Source: Nitrospirota bacterium (GTDB lineage Bacteria > Nitrospirota > Nitrospiria > 2-01-FULL-66-17). Taken from it: DNA of 64,000 nucleotides. Positions 25,285 to 34,179 of this stretch are shown here, in pieces; positions within the stretch are counted from its first letter, which is position 1, and each line of letters starts with the position of its first letter. The stretch is from positions 46,028 to 110,027 of the forward strand of contig JBFLXB010000009.1 of NCBI GenBank assembly GCA_040757335.1. Direction: 5' to 3'. The notes beneath the pieces are model-generated. The model worked only from the letters and a program-made list of their open reading frames with translations, ran no database searches and was not told where the DNA came from. The position numbers and the translations under genes are program-made.

Positions 25285-27161
25285 GGCAGGTGCGTCTGGA
25301 AGAACTGGTCTAAATCTTGTTGGACCTGCGTGTTGCTGATGCTGCCTGATGCCGGCGGCACGCTGGTGGGATCGGGTACGAGCGCTGGAGAACCCTGGGC
25401 CTGGCTGCTCAACTGCGCGGGATCCGGCGGATTGGCCACGATCGTGGACGAGTACTCGCTGAAGTCGATGGCCTGGAAGTTGATCCGCTGCAGTTCCTCG
25501 GGTGTGAACCCGCGGCAATCCGGACTCTGGGCGCTCCCCCACCCGATCGCAAGCTGCGGCCGTCCTTGCTCCTGGATGATCCGCGTGAGCTTCGAGGAGA
25601 AGCAGCAGAAGCTAGTCGTGTGCTCCACGCACACGCTGCCGAAGAGCAAGTTGACGTCGCGGCTGCAGTACGTGCCGATCTGCACGCACTGCCCGTTTTG
25701 CCGATGGGTCTGCAGCAACTCTTCGTTGGCGTTGCATCCCAGCAAGGCGGTGTCCAGCGCGCAACAGTCGCGCGTGATCCCGCTCCCGAGCGTTCGCCGG
25801 CAGCTTTCCCCGGTCCCGGCGAAGATGACGAGCGGATCGGCGGTGTGATCGTCCTCGATCGCGTTGAGGCTCGCGATGTGGCTCGTCGCCAGTGCCATGT
25901 CCGTGCTAGGGACGGAGGTCGTGTCCGCGCAGTCGGTCGGGTCCAGACACCGGATGCCAGTTGGACTGTCCGGGCAGATCACCTGCACGCTTTCCTGCGC
26001 GCACCCCTCCTGGATCGTCTGAGTCGCGCAGGCATAATTCTCTTGTTGCGCCAGGCACTGGCTGTAGGCGTTGGTCAGCGAGCAGGCGTTGGATTGGAGC
26101 GTGCAACCCTGGCTCCGGTAGGTCGCGCAGCCGTCGATCACCTGGCTGGTGTCGGCGCAGACGTATGAGCGCGTGCAGTCGGTCGCGGCGCATTGCTCGT
26201 TGACCTGAGTGCAGCGGTCGTTCATGTAGCTGCCGCACGCGGCCTGGACCGTCGCGGGATCGAGGGGCGGAGGCGTGGTGCTGATCGTGGCCGTATACGA
26301 GACGCGGACGGACTGTGCCCCGCTCGGAGGGCACGAAGCAAGGTTCACCGTCTGCCCGACGCCCGACACACACACGTTGCTGGTGCCGCTGCAACCGCCG
26401 CCCACTGCGGAGAAACACACCTGCATCCCAATGGATGGCACCGGCAGCGTCATCGTGCCGAGTGTGTGCCAGTCATCAGCCCCGCGGCCCGATCCAGGCC
26501 CACCGCAGTTCCAGTGCGGCGACCCGCTGGGAGAGGTGTCCAGAACCTGGACGTCCACCGTGGTCGCGTCGGGCTGAAACACCCGCCCATAGAGATAATG
26601 ATCGGTGCAGACCGCCGAGTTCCCGCTTCCCGACACGATGCCCGGCTGAGGAAGCGGATACGTACACTGACCGGCAGTCTCCGCGTACTCGATCGAGCAC
26701 GTCACCGGCTGCGTCGTGCTCACGACCTGGCTCGTCGGCTGCGTGCACACCCGTTGCGTGATGCAACCTTGTGTGCCGCTCGCGGCTTGCTGGCTGCCGG
26801 TGATCAACGGATCATCTGCTGCGATCACCGACCGGGAACGAAGGTTGTACGACTGGCCGAGGAACAGGCCGCCTTCGGTCGTGGACAGCGCGCCCTGACC
26901 TTGGAGGTCGAGCTGGCTCGGGTTATCGAGGTAGAAGCTTCCCTGCGCGGCCGCGTCGGACTGGCTTTGCGGCGTGATCCCGGGGATCGTCTGGTTCTGG
27001 ATCGCGCTATCGATCAGCCCGCTTGCGGCGTCCTGGCCTTGCGGCTGGGCTTGACCGAAGGCCTGGCCCTCTTGGATCGCCTCGTCAAACGTTGTGCTCT
27101 GCGCCCAGGCCGGAAGCGGGAGGCATAACAACGCGATCGTGGCGATCCATCTCACGATCAT
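25281..27161 (-). CDS. traN: TraN, outer-membrane mating-pair stabilisation protein
   Basis: Cys-rich outer-membrane adhesin of F-type systems that stabilises donor-recipient contact, 626 aa (F TraN 602). N-terminal signal peptide MIVRWIATIALLCLPLPAWA. The centre and C-terminal half carry many cysteine pairs (CIEYAETAGQC-like, CTRSYVC, CCALDTALLGC, FCCFSSKL) that should form disulfides. The final GWGSAQSPDCRGFTPEEL with INFQAIDFSEY is a TraN hallmark. dsbC, trbC and CxxC-bearing traF in the same cluster fit its folding need. Confidence 0.94.
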   Translation of the reverse strand: MIVRWIATIALLCLPLPAWAQSTTFDEAIQEGQAFGQAQPQGQDAASGLIDSAIQNQTIPGITPQSQSDAAAQGSFYLDNPSQLDLQGQGALSTTEGGLFLGQSYNLRSRSVIAADDPLITGSQQAASGTQGCITQRVCTQPTSQVVSTTQPVTCSIEYAETAGQCTYPLPQPGIVSGSGNSAVCTDHYLYGRVFQPDATTVDVQVLDTSPSGSPHWNCGGPGSGRGADDWHTLGTMTLPVPSIGMQVCFSAVGGGCSGTSNVCVSGVGQTVNLASCPPSGAQSVRVSYTATISTTPPPLDPATVQAACGSYMNDRCTQVNEQCAATDCTRSYVCADTSQVIDGCATYRSQGCTLQSNACSLTNAYSQCLAQQENYACATQTIQEGCAQESVQVICPDSPTGIRCLDPTDCADTTSVPSTDMALATSHIASLNAIEDDHTADPLVIFAGTGESCRRTLGSGITRDCCALDTALLGCNANEELLQTHRQNGQCVQIGTYCSRDVNLLFGSVCVEHTTSFCCFSSKLTRIIQEQGRPQLAIGWGSAQSPDCRGFTPEELQRINFQAIDFSEYSSTIVANPPDPAQLSSQAQGSPALVPDPTSVPPASGSISNTQVQQDLDQFFQTHLP

Positions 27162-27167
27162 GGTGCG

Positions 27168-27644
27168 TCACCGCTCATAGAATCCCTGCCGGAGCTTGGC
27201 AAGTAACCGATCGACCGACGGCGTCTCGCGGGCCAGGTGTTCCAGCGCCGAGGCCAGCGGGACGTCGCCGGTCACAATCGCGTGTCGAGGCGGCAACCCG
27301 CAGATCTCACATGAGGGATCGACGCCTTCGGCGTACACAAGGGTCGGAACCGCGGTGATGCCGTACAGCGTGAAGAGACGCGGCTCAATGAGGACTTCGG
27401 TCTGGTGATTCCCCAGTAGCCGCTTGAGGCGGCCGAGCGACATCTTGGCCGATCCTTCGGGTAGTCCGCGCAACACAGCGACGAGCCCGACCTTCTCCCC
27501 GTCCGCCAGCGCGGCCTTGAGGCTCGCCTCCGGCATCGAGAACGACCAGAAGTAATAGAGCCGGTCCGCGGCCAGCGCGGAAGACGGCCCGATGAAGACT
27601 GAAGCCCAGAGCGCGAGCCCCACCTTACAGAACGCAGCAGTCAC
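27168..27644 (-). CDS. trbC: TrbC, F-type periplasmic pilus assembly protein
   Basis: F-type TrbC family, 158 aa, periplasmic. GTG start at 27644 behind GTGGAGGAAGC, overlapping traU by 20 bp. Signal peptide CKVGLALWASVFIGPSSALA, then LYYFWSFSMPEASLKAAL, a typical TrbC/thioredoxin-like opening. Also visible are LVAVLRGLPEG, EVLIEPRLFTLYGITAVPT and a CEIC pair. The open frame extends 60 codons upstream but that part is traU shadow. Confidence 0.9.
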   Translation of the reverse strand: MTAAFCKVGLALWASVFIGPSSALAADRLYYFWSFSMPEASLKAALADGEKVGLVAVLRGLPEGSAKMSLGRLKRLLGNHQTEVLIEPRLFTLYGITAVPTLVYAEGVDPSCEICGLPPRHAIVTGDVPLASALEHLARETPSVDRLLAKLRQGFYER

Positions 27645-28626
27645 GCTTCCTCCACACCACGTACACGAAGTCCTCCCCCGCGACCGGAAACGACGCCCCC
27701 ACGCCCCAGGCGATGTCACTGCGGCCAAGGGGAAATACGCGCCCCCGCTTGGGGTACGCAAGCTGCAGCTTGTACTGGCTCTTGCGCATGATCGGCATGG
27801 GGTACTTCCGGCAAAGCCCATCAACCCCGACCGTTCCCCAGAGCAAGCCCTCGCGATGCAGCTTGAACAACATCCGGCTTGCGATCAGGGCCGAGGCCTG
27901 CTGCGGACTCGCATTCCCCGCCGAGAGCGCGCCGTTGAGCGGGTACACCCCACCCCAGCACCCCTCGCACCAGAAGAGGCCGTCCAGCGGAAAGCCCGCC
28001 GTGGCCGCGGCGCAGTCGGCCGCACACGCGGCGATCGAGGCGGGATTGGCGAAGAGAAACGTCTCGGGCGTGAGCAGAGCCGCAAGCTCCGGCACGTTCC
28101 AGAGCGGATCCAATTCGGTGACGTACGCGAGATCGAACGCTGTATTCTCCAGGCAGCCGAAATCGAGCACGAGTTCTAGGAGCGCAAACAACGGGTACGT
28201 GTAGTAATGCACCTGATAGAACGCGTGGTGCTCGTCGGTCGCCTGCGTGCCGGAGTTAGTGCCGAAGCCCTGGATCGTAGGCGAGAGATCCATGCCGCCG
28301 AGCGAGGGGAAGCAGTACGGATCGCGCACGACCTCGATCAAGCGAACTGGCTCCCAGAAGGACACGGGAATGCCGGGGAGCACGTTGAGCGGAGGAGGAC
28401 GGTCGGAGCAGAAACAAATCGGCGACGTGCCGACCGTCTCGGTGTCCTCGGCATCGAAACTCGCGACCGTGATGCCGCCGATCTTGATCGGAAAGACGCC
28501 CATCCAGTCGACATCGGTCACGGGGTTGAAGACGCGGCCGGGGCAGGCCTGCGCGCTACCCGCATCGGCCATGAGTAGAAAGCTGATCGCCGCCCCTGCC
28601 AACAGCCAGACGGTGCCCCTTCCCAT
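27625..28626 (-). CDS. traU: TraU, F-type conjugative transfer protein
   Basis: Periplasmic protein required for DNA transfer in F-type systems, 333 aa (F TraU 330). Signal peptide GAAISFLLMADAGSAQA, then CPGRVFNPVTDVDWMGVFPI, a TraU signature. Also present are ICFCSD, GIPVSFWEPVRLIEVVRDP, CFPSLGG and several Cys near SIAACAADC and FWCEGCWGG. The ATG at 28626 has GGGGAGG upstream, but that site is paired in a predicted hairpin (28631-28652). In F-type systems traU directly follows traW; here a metal island separates them. Confidence 0.94.
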   Translation of the reverse strand: MGRGTVWLLAGAAISFLLMADAGSAQACPGRVFNPVTDVDWMGVFPIKIGGITVASFDAEDTETVGTSPICFCSDRPPPLNVLPGIPVSFWEPVRLIEVVRDPYCFPSLGGMDLSPTIQGFGTNSGTQATDEHHAFYQVHYYTYPLFALLELVLDFGCLENTAFDLAYVTELDPLWNVPELAALLTPETFLFANPASIAACAADCAAATAGFPLDGLFWCEGCWGGVYPLNGALSAGNASPQQASALIASRMLFKLHREGLLWGTVGVDGLCRKYPMPIMRKSQYKLQLAYPKRGRVFPLGRSDIAWGVGASFPVAGEDFVYVVWRKRDCCVL

Positions 28627-28630
28627 ACGG

Positions 28631-28652
28631 TGCCTCCCCTGTTTTGGAGGCA
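28631..28652 (-). promoter_or_regulatory. Hairpin covering the traU ribosome-binding site
   Basis: On the minus strand TGCCTCC (28646-28652) can pair perfectly with GGAGGCA (28631-28637) across an 8-nt loop. The second arm contains the Shine-Dalgarno GGGGAGG of traU, 4-5 nt before its ATG. Folding of this stem would block translation. Confidence 0.5.
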
Positions 28653-28928
28653 AGCCTACGCTTCAGCGGACCTCCACCGAGGCACCGGATACGGTCAAGG
28701 AGTCGCTGATTCTGGCGACTTAGAACAGGGCGTTTAGGTGGCGAAGTGGGGAAAAGACGGGTGAGCGTTCTCAGGGGGCAAGCCAGTCGTCATGCCGCAG
28801 CCATCGCGCCGATACGTCAGAGAGAGCCACTACACAATCGGCTCACTCGCAAGGCCGTCGCAAGAAACTCCTGGTCTGTGGATGAACACTGTGATGGCTG
28901 TATAGCCAAACATGTGGATTTCGCTCTT
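28653..28928. other. Junction between traU and the metal island
   Basis: 276 bp without a supported gene. It marks the left edge of inserted cargo, because traU should be preceded by traW, which is 16.9 kb to the right. It must hold the promoter now used for traU-trbC-N-F-H-G and possibly the end of the znu-like operon. No insertion sequence or clear terminal repeat is visible. Confidence 0.5.
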
Positions 28929-29771
28929 TCATCCGCTGCGCCTCCTCGCTAGCACGCCGGGTAGGAGAAACGCGGACGCGACGGCGATCATGGCCGGACC
29001 GGTCGGGAGCCTCCATTGAAATGAGGCATAGAATCCGACCAGTGCGGCGGCCACCCCGATGGCCACCGACAGCACGAAGGTTTGCGCGAGGCGCCGGGTC
29101 ATCAGCAGCGCCGCAGCGGACGGAATGACCATAAACGCGAAGACCGGCAACGCGCCCACCGAGCTGATCGTCACCGCGATCGTTAGCCCGATGGAGGCGA
29201 ACAGCGCCTGGTTGAGCGCCATCGTGCGCATTCCTGACGCCTTCGCTGTCTCCAGGTCGAACGCAGTAAAGACAAACTCCTTATACAACAGCGCGTGTAA
29301 ACCCAGGACCGAAGCGGCCACGAGCGCCAACACCAACACCTGGGCCGTCGAGACAAACACCGCGTTCCCGAACAGCAGATTCTCGATGTCGTGCGTCGCG
29401 CCTCCGACGTAGTCCAGCAGCAGCAAGGCGATGCCCGCGGGTACGATATAGGCCACGCCCAGCAAACTTTCGCGCGTAAGGCGACGCTCGGCGTGCTGGA
29501 ACGCCAGGACGGCGGCCAGTCCGCAGCTCGCAGCCACCGCGGCCACGATCGGCCACACCGAACCGACGTGGTCGGGCCCGACACCGCCGATCACCACTCC
29601 CAGGAACATCGCGCCCGCAATCCCCAAGGAAGCCGTCTGTGACAGGGCGGCGGTCACGAACACCACGCGCTTCAACACCACATACACGCCGAGGAACGAG
29701 CAGACCAACGCCGTGATCACACACGCCGCCAGACCGTTCTGGAGGATCGGCAACGCCTCCCAAATACTCAC
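28929..29771 (-). CDS. Metal ABC transporter permease (ZnuB/MntB type)
   Basis: Inner-membrane channel of an ABC-3 family importer for Zn2+, Mn2+ or Fe2+, 280 aa with 7-8 hydrophobic helices. It begins ILQNGLAACVITALVCSFLG, includes VVFVTAALSQTASLGIAGA (the usual F(V/I)..AL.H....G position), and ends HFQ-like YASFQWRLPTGPAMI. Typical members have LSHA where this has ALSQTA. It overlaps the ATPase gene by 4 bp, so the two are coupled. The metal cannot be told from the sequence. Confidence 0.88.
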   Translation of the reverse strand: MSIWEALPILQNGLAACVITALVCSFLGVYVVLKRVVFVTAALSQTASLGIAGAMFLGVVIGGVGPDHVGSVWPIVAAVAASCGLAAVLAFQHAERRLTRESLLGVAYIVPAGIALLLLDYVGGATHDIENLLFGNAVFVSTAQVLVLALVAASVLGLHALLYKEFVFTAFDLETAKASGMRTMALNQALFASIGLTIAVTISSVGALPVFAFMVIPSAAALLMTRRLAQTFVLSVAIGVAAALVGFYASFQWRLPTGPAMIAVASAFLLPGVLARRRSG

Positions 29772-30547
29772 CCGCGCCCCCCGGTATTGTCGTGCCGACC
29801 GTGGCCATGCACGAAGACGTGCGTGCGGCCGTGGATGCTGTGGACGTGGACGTTCTGGCGATAGATCCTCCCCAGGGTCTCGTCGCGCATGATCTCCGAC
29901 ACCGCACCGGTCATCACCTGTTCCTCGTGAACCACGATCAATGATTCGGCATAGTTGCCGATCAAGTTCAAATCGTGAGTAATCATCAGTACGGTGCGCC
30001 CCGACCGCTGATGCAGATCGAGAATCAATTGCATCATTTCCAGCTCACCCGAGAGGTCCATCCCAGTCGTGGGTTCGTCGAATACCAGAACATCGGGCTC
30101 GAACGTGAGGGCTCGAGCGATCAGCGCGCGCTGCTTTTGGCCGCCCGAGAGAAGGCGAAACGGCCGGTCGGTGAGGTGGTCGACCGCGACTTGGCGCATA
30201 TACTCGACGGCCAAGTCGCGGTCAGCCTGTTGCACTCGCCGCCCGATCCCGATCCTGGGAAACCGCCCCATCAGCACCACGTCCAGGACGGTCAGCGGGA
30301 AGATATCGTCCAGATTGTTGCGCTGGGGCACGTAGCCGAAACGGAGCCCCGGCGGACGATCGAGCCGCCCATCAACGGGCGGCAGGATGCCGGCCAGCGT
30401 CTTCACCAGGGTGGTCTTGCCCGACCCGTTGGGCCCGACGATGCCCCAGAACGAGCCCGCAGCGATCTTCAGCGATATGTCCGTGAGGATGGCTCGGCCG
30501 TGATAGCCGATCGCCAGACGTTCGGCTTGGATCTGCGCCGGTCTCAA
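29768..30547 (-). CDS. Metal ABC transporter ATP-binding protein with His-rich tail
   Basis: ATPase of the ABC-3 importer, 259 aa. Walker A GPNGSGKTTLVK, signature LLSGGQKQRALIARAL, Walker B VLVFDEPTTGMD, switch His in MITHDLNLI. The C-terminal 25 residues contain HVHSIHGRTHVFVHGHGRHD, a possible metal sensor or buffer not found in the core family. It is followed by the permease and preceded by the binding-protein gene 22 bp away. Confidence 0.92.
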   Translation of the reverse strand: MRPAQIQAERLAIGYHGRAILTDISLKIAAGSFWGIVGPNGSGKTTLVKTLAGILPPVDGRLDRPPGLRFGYVPQRNNLDDIFPLTVLDVVLMGRFPRIGIGRRVQQADRDLAVEYMRQVAVDHLTDRPFRLLSGGQKQRALIARALTFEPDVLVFDEPTTGMDLSGELEMMQLILDLHQRSGRTVLMITHDLNLIGNYAESLIVVHEEQVMTGAVSEIMRDETLGRIYRQNVHVHSIHGRTHVFVHGHGRHDNTGGRG

Positions 30548-30569
30548 CCCATTCTCCGCTGACGTCCGC

Positions 30570-31529
30570 TCACCGCCCCGCCTGGGAGTCGCCGAGCGCT
30601 TTCGTGAGATCTGCGTAGATCACGTCGAAGAGCCCGATGTAGTCTTTCGCGCCAAACCGCTCGTCCACCGTGGATGGCAACGACACAAAGCGTGCGCCGG
30701 TCTGCTGCGCAATCTCCTTCGAGATCTTCTGGGGCTGCCACGGCGACACCAAAACCACGGGAATGTGCTTGTCCCTCATTTTTTTGACCAGGACAGCGAC
30801 CTCACCCGCGCTGGGGGGAATGGTCTCCCGCGGTTCGATGTAGGCAAACAGGTCCAGGCCGTGGCGCTTGGCCAAATAGATCCAGTCGCGGTGATAACTC
30901 ACGATCTTGACGCCCTTGTATGGGGCCATCATGCGATCCCACTCCCCGATCTTCGCCTTGAGCCGTGAGACGAACCCCTCGTAGTTGGCCCCGTACACGT
31001 CGGCGTGGTCTGGGTCCATCGCGACCAGTTTGTCGTAGATGTTTTTCGCCACAACCAAGCCGTTTTCCGGGTCCAGCCAGTAGTGGTGATTCCCCGTTTT
31101 GGTCGGATCGCCTACGATCAAGTTGAGGGAAAAGAATGGTGTCGCTTGGAGTTCGTCCTTCGAGTACGGAAGGAACGTGATCCCCTGCGAGGGATCCAGG
31201 TACCCCTCGGTTCCTTCAAGAATCCTGGGATTCCGGCTGCTGCTGAGCGCGATCGGTAGCCACGCCATCTCCATGTTCTGGCCGTTGACAATCAATAGAT
31301 CGGCCTTATTCAGGTGGATAGCAAACGACGGTTTGGGATCCACTGCATGGGGGTTCTGGACACCCGTCGTGAGGCTCACGACCTCGATGTATTCGCCGCC
31401 GATCGACTTGGCGATCGAGGCATCCTGCGGAAAGGAGGTGACGATCCTGAGGGCTGCGGAGGCGGACACCGGCGTTGAGGCCATAAGCCAGACCGCCGCG
31501 GCTGTTGCAATGATCCGAGATGACAGCAT
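30570..31529 (-). CDS. Metal ABC transporter substrate-binding protein (ZnuA/MntC type)
   Basis: Periplasmic cluster A-I metal-binding protein, 319 aa. Start at 31529 with AAGGAG upstream; signal peptide IIATAAAVWLMASTPVSASA. Likely ligands: His in NPHAVDPKP, His in GNHHYWLDPENG, Glu in YIEPRETIPPS and a C-terminal Asp. There is no His-rich loop as in classic ZnuA, so Mn or Fe is possible too. It leads the importer triplet. The outer-membrane gene lies 35 bp upstream, suggesting one operon for passage through both membranes. Confidence 0.88.
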   Translation of the reverse strand: MLSSRIIATAAAVWLMASTPVSASAALRIVTSFPQDASIAKSIGGEYIEVVSLTTGVQNPHAVDPKPSFAIHLNKADLLIVNGQNMEMAWLPIALSSSRNPRILEGTEGYLDPSQGITFLPYSKDELQATPFFSLNLIVGDPTKTGNHHYWLDPENGLVVAKNIYDKLVAMDPDHADVYGANYEGFVSRLKAKIGEWDRMMAPYKGVKIVSYHRDWIYLAKRHGLDLFAYIEPRETIPPSAGEVAVLVKKMRDKHIPVVLVSPWQPQKISKEIAQQTGARFVSLPSTVDERFGAKDYIGLFDVIYADLTKALGDSQAGR

Positions 31530-31564
31530 GGAGGTTCTCCTTCGTTGGGCGTCGACCGAAAAGG

Positions 31565-32755
31565 TTACCACAGCGTGTAGAACTTCCCGACACCGGGGGT
31601 CACAGTGCCTCCTCCCACATTGAGTTGGAGGATGACCACGTTGGATCCTGGGGCGGTGTCGGCCGACGGAATGTGATCGAATTGGAGATTGACGCGGGAC
31701 ACCGGGTTGAAGAAATAGCGGATCCCCGTCGAGTAGCGCGTGCGCGTGACATCGCCGAGCGTGGCGTCCGCGGGGTCCACGTCACCCGTGACGGCATCGA
31801 ACCGAGCGCCAAGCGCCCAGTTGTAGGTCACACGATAGTCGACTTCGGAATAAAGTCCCTTCAGGGTCTCGTTCGGTAGCCCAAGGCGCGTCAGTTCCTT
31901 CGTGTCATGGAATAGCTCGGTCGTCCAGCGGACGTACGGACTGAACGGGGCGGGTTTGTACTTGAATGTAAAATCCAACCCGTAGACCCGGTCCTGATCG
32001 TCGTTGCCGGGATCCGAATTGTTCCCACCCTGAGCATATGTCGCGCCCCACTCCCAACTCGACGCATCGGTGAGGTCGAGATAGTGCGTGAGTTTCGTGA
32101 TCACGAAGGCGTTCGTCGCGTCCGTCTCAGCCGGATCGACCGGGGCGGGTTTGGCCTGAAAGACCCCCAGCGTGTCCCGCCGGCCGACGTCCACGGCGAG
32201 CTCCACAAACTGGCCGAGCGGCGGTTGCCAGGTGAGTTCCGCGCCAAGGATCTTGAATCCGTCGTCGCTCGCGAGCACGGTGGTAATCATCGGGGGGTTG
32301 GCGAAGATCCACTCGTGGTCATGATATTGGTTGTGTTTGCCGAACTGGGCTCGAAACTGGCCGACCTTCAGTTGGGTCTGATACGGCATCTTGTGGAACA
32401 GAAAGAACGCCTCCTCGATCGCGGCCGAGTCTTGCCCGAACGCCAGAAAGAGCGCAAATTTGGCGGGGTACTGGTAGAGGTCCTGCGTGACCGAGACGTC
32501 AAAGCTCTTGAGCACCAACCCCTGGCGCAACGCCCCGCCGATGTATGGACGGAGCTGGGGGTAGGCGTTCACGTAGTCGCTGTAGCTGGAATACAACACG
32601 TTGCCAGTCCACGACATATCGATCAAGCCATACCGGCTGAGGCTGATCCCTTTGGTGTGGGCGTCGGCGGCCGGCACGCCCAGCACGCTTGCGCCCAGTA
32701 GGGCCATCGCGAACGCACACGTTCCTCTCGCGATGGCATGCATCACGCGCTCCAT
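31565..32755 (-). CDS. Outer-membrane beta-barrel protein of the metal-uptake cluster
   Basis: A 396-aa protein with signal peptide (CAFAMALLGASVLGVPAADA) followed by alternating beta-strand segments and a terminal aromatic residue (KFYTLW), as in porins. Visible strands include LKVGQFRAQFGKHNQYHDHE and WEWGATYAQGGNNSDPG. AAAGGAGC precedes the ATG. A His/Asp-rich loop (KHNQYHDHEW) could bind metal. Being directly upstream of the importer, it probably lets the metal or a chelate through the outer membrane. No plug domain or TonB box is evident. Confidence 0.75.
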   Translation of the reverse strand: MERVMHAIARGTCAFAMALLGASVLGVPAADAHTKGISLSRYGLIDMSWTGNVLYSSYSDYVNAYPQLRPYIGGALRQGLVLKSFDVSVTQDLYQYPAKFALFLAFGQDSAAIEEAFFLFHKMPYQTQLKVGQFRAQFGKHNQYHDHEWIFANPPMITTVLASDDGFKILGAELTWQPPLGQFVELAVDVGRRDTLGVFQAKPAPVDPAETDATNAFVITKLTHYLDLTDASSWEWGATYAQGGNNSDPGNDDQDRVYGLDFTFKYKPAPFSPYVRWTTELFHDTKELTRLGLPNETLKGLYSEVDYRVTYNWALGARFDAVTGDVDPADATLGDVTRTRYSTGIRYFFNPVSRVNLQFDHIPSADTAPGSNVVILQLNVGGGTVTPGVGKFYTLW

Positions 32756-32846
32756 ACTCGCTCCTTTGTTCTCGTCGGCCCTGGACCGGCTTCTCTAAGC
32801 CGATCGCGCGGCCGGGCTTGCGGTTTAAGGTGTAAAGAACGTTAAG

Positions 32847-33296
32847 TTAGACGAGCAGGAAAGGCGGGCCTCGCGAGCGCAAAACCTCCGGCTCCGCGGG
32901 GTCGGGTGACGCTGGCAATGGGCTTTCCAGCGCCCGAAGCGGCGTTTGGAAAACTTCTCCCTTCTCTGGCGGGAAGAACTTGCCGCTTGCATGGTCGTTG
33001 TCGTGGCTGTGAAGGAATCCTTCGCTGGGGAAGGCCGCTGTCCAATACATGCCGGCCAGCGAGTCGAGGTCGCGAGGAACAGCGGTCGGACCGTGGTCGT
33101 GCCCATGATCACGGGTGTGGCCGTGGGGCTCGGAATCGCCGCCGCGCAGGTCTCTGTGCGTATGAAATTGCTCCCCATCGGTGTGGGCGTGATTGACGAG
33201 GCCGCCATCCCACACCAGGCCGTCAAGCCCGAATGCAAGCAGGACGATCCACAACGCCGCCTGAGCACTTCTTATATGTCCAACTAGTGGTAGCAT
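32847..33296 (-). CDS. His-rich exported protein
   Basis: A 149-aa protein with an N-terminal hydrophobic stretch (AALWIVLLAFGLDGLVW) and many histidines: VNHAHTDGEQFHTHRD, PHGHTRDHGHDHG and FLHSHDNDHASG. Such runs bind zinc or similar metals. No good ribosome site precedes the ATG at 33296, so the start is uncertain. It lies upstream of the outer-membrane gene and importer. A related 10-bp sequence in opposite orientation flanks it (32821-32830 and 33319-33328). It could be a periplasmic metal buffer or chaperone. Confidence 0.65.
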   Translation of the reverse strand: MLPLVGHIRSAQAALWIVLLAFGLDGLVWDGGLVNHAHTDGEQFHTHRDLRGGDSEPHGHTRDHGHDHGPTAVPRDLDSLAGMYWTAAFPSEGFLHSHDNDHASGKFFPPEKGEVFQTPLRALESPLPASPDPAEPEVLRSRGPPFLLV

Positions 33297-33475
33297 TTGT
33301 TTTAGAAACGTAACACTCCTTAAACCGCGAGGTCAAGCACTTTCTTCCCAACATTTTCTTCCCAACCTATCGGGCAAGAATGAACCATGCGTACGTGGCA
33401 CCCAACCGTCACGGTAAATCACCCATCGCCAAGGTACGGCACTCCGGGAGCCGATGCCGGTCGTTTGCATCCGAA

Positions 33476-34117
33476 TCATTCCAGCTTCAAAACCGACACG
33501 AGCACTACCACTTTCAGTACCGCATCCGCAATGCGTTGGGATAGCTCAACGTGTCCGGCAAGCGGCGCGATCGGGACCGGAATCCGGTGAAACGCCGCCG
33601 GGTCTGTCTCTACCTTGAATGAATGCTCCAGGTCTCTCCCGATAAATTGATCGAGAAACTCGTGCCGGATCATTGTGGCCGCCGACCCGTCTTCCACCAC
33701 AAGATTTTGGACCACTTGATGGCGGAGTGAGAGCACGAGGCGCAAAGGGCCCTGTGGCCCGTCAATCATCTCGACGAACACGAGTCCCGAGTCCCCTGTC
33801 ATCCGTTTCGGATGGCGGGTGACCGCGTAGTAGTTGATCGTCTCCCCCGCCGATTGAACCGCCTGACGGCCCAGGCGGTCGTTGACCTTCTTGCTTTGCT
33901 CCTCGGTCAACCGTTGCTGGCGGAAACGGTATTGACCACCCCAAGGAATAACGAGCCTCGCGTCGGCTTTTGTAATCGTTTGGGGAGCCGTACGAGGGCT
34001 AAACACGGCGCATCCCGACGCGATCAGCGCGAAAGAAATGACCAGCGAGATATTCAAGATACGGCGGTCCATCCCCATTCGCTGTTCATGAGGGGAATCG
34101 GTGTTGTGCTTGCTCAT
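33476..34117 (-). CDS. Lipoprotein of unknown function
   Basis: A 213-aa protein starting at ATG 34117 after GCGGAGGTCAGCT. After a long N-terminus comes a hydrophobic segment and lipobox (VISFALIASGC), so it should be lipid-anchored. The mature part is mixed and contains RFRQQRLTEEQSKKVNDRLG and HEFLDQFIGRDLEHSF. I recognise no family. It is read with the P-type ATPase, 62 bp after it. Confidence 0.6.
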   Translation of the reverse strand: MSKHNTDSPHEQRMGMDRRILNISLVISFALIASGCAVFSPRTAPQTITKADARLVIPWGGQYRFRQQRLTEEQSKKVNDRLGRQAVQSAGETINYYAVTRHPKRMTGDSGLVFVEMIDGPQGPLRLVLSLRHQVVQNLVVEDGSAATMIRHEFLDQFIGRDLEHSFKVETDPAAFHRIPVPIAPLAGHVELSQRIADAVLKVVVLVSVLKLE

Positions 34118-34179
34118 AGCTGACCTCCGCGTGAGTAGGAATTCCTGTAGGTGTATCTGCCCCGCCTCTCCCCCTCGGT

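Noticed and set aside
28746..28952. 68-codon plus-strand frame between traU and the znu-like genes
   Set aside because: It runs into the permease gene antisense, has no ribosome site and no recognisable fold.
32825..33268. Alternative frame overlapping the His-rich gene
   Set aside because: Its product is Arg/Ser/Thr-rich without structure, while the chosen frame has a hydrophobic segment and ordered His motifs.
33340..33372. Tandem TTCTTCCCAAC repeat
   Set aside because: Only two short copies in an intergenic stretch; likely a local duplication without function.
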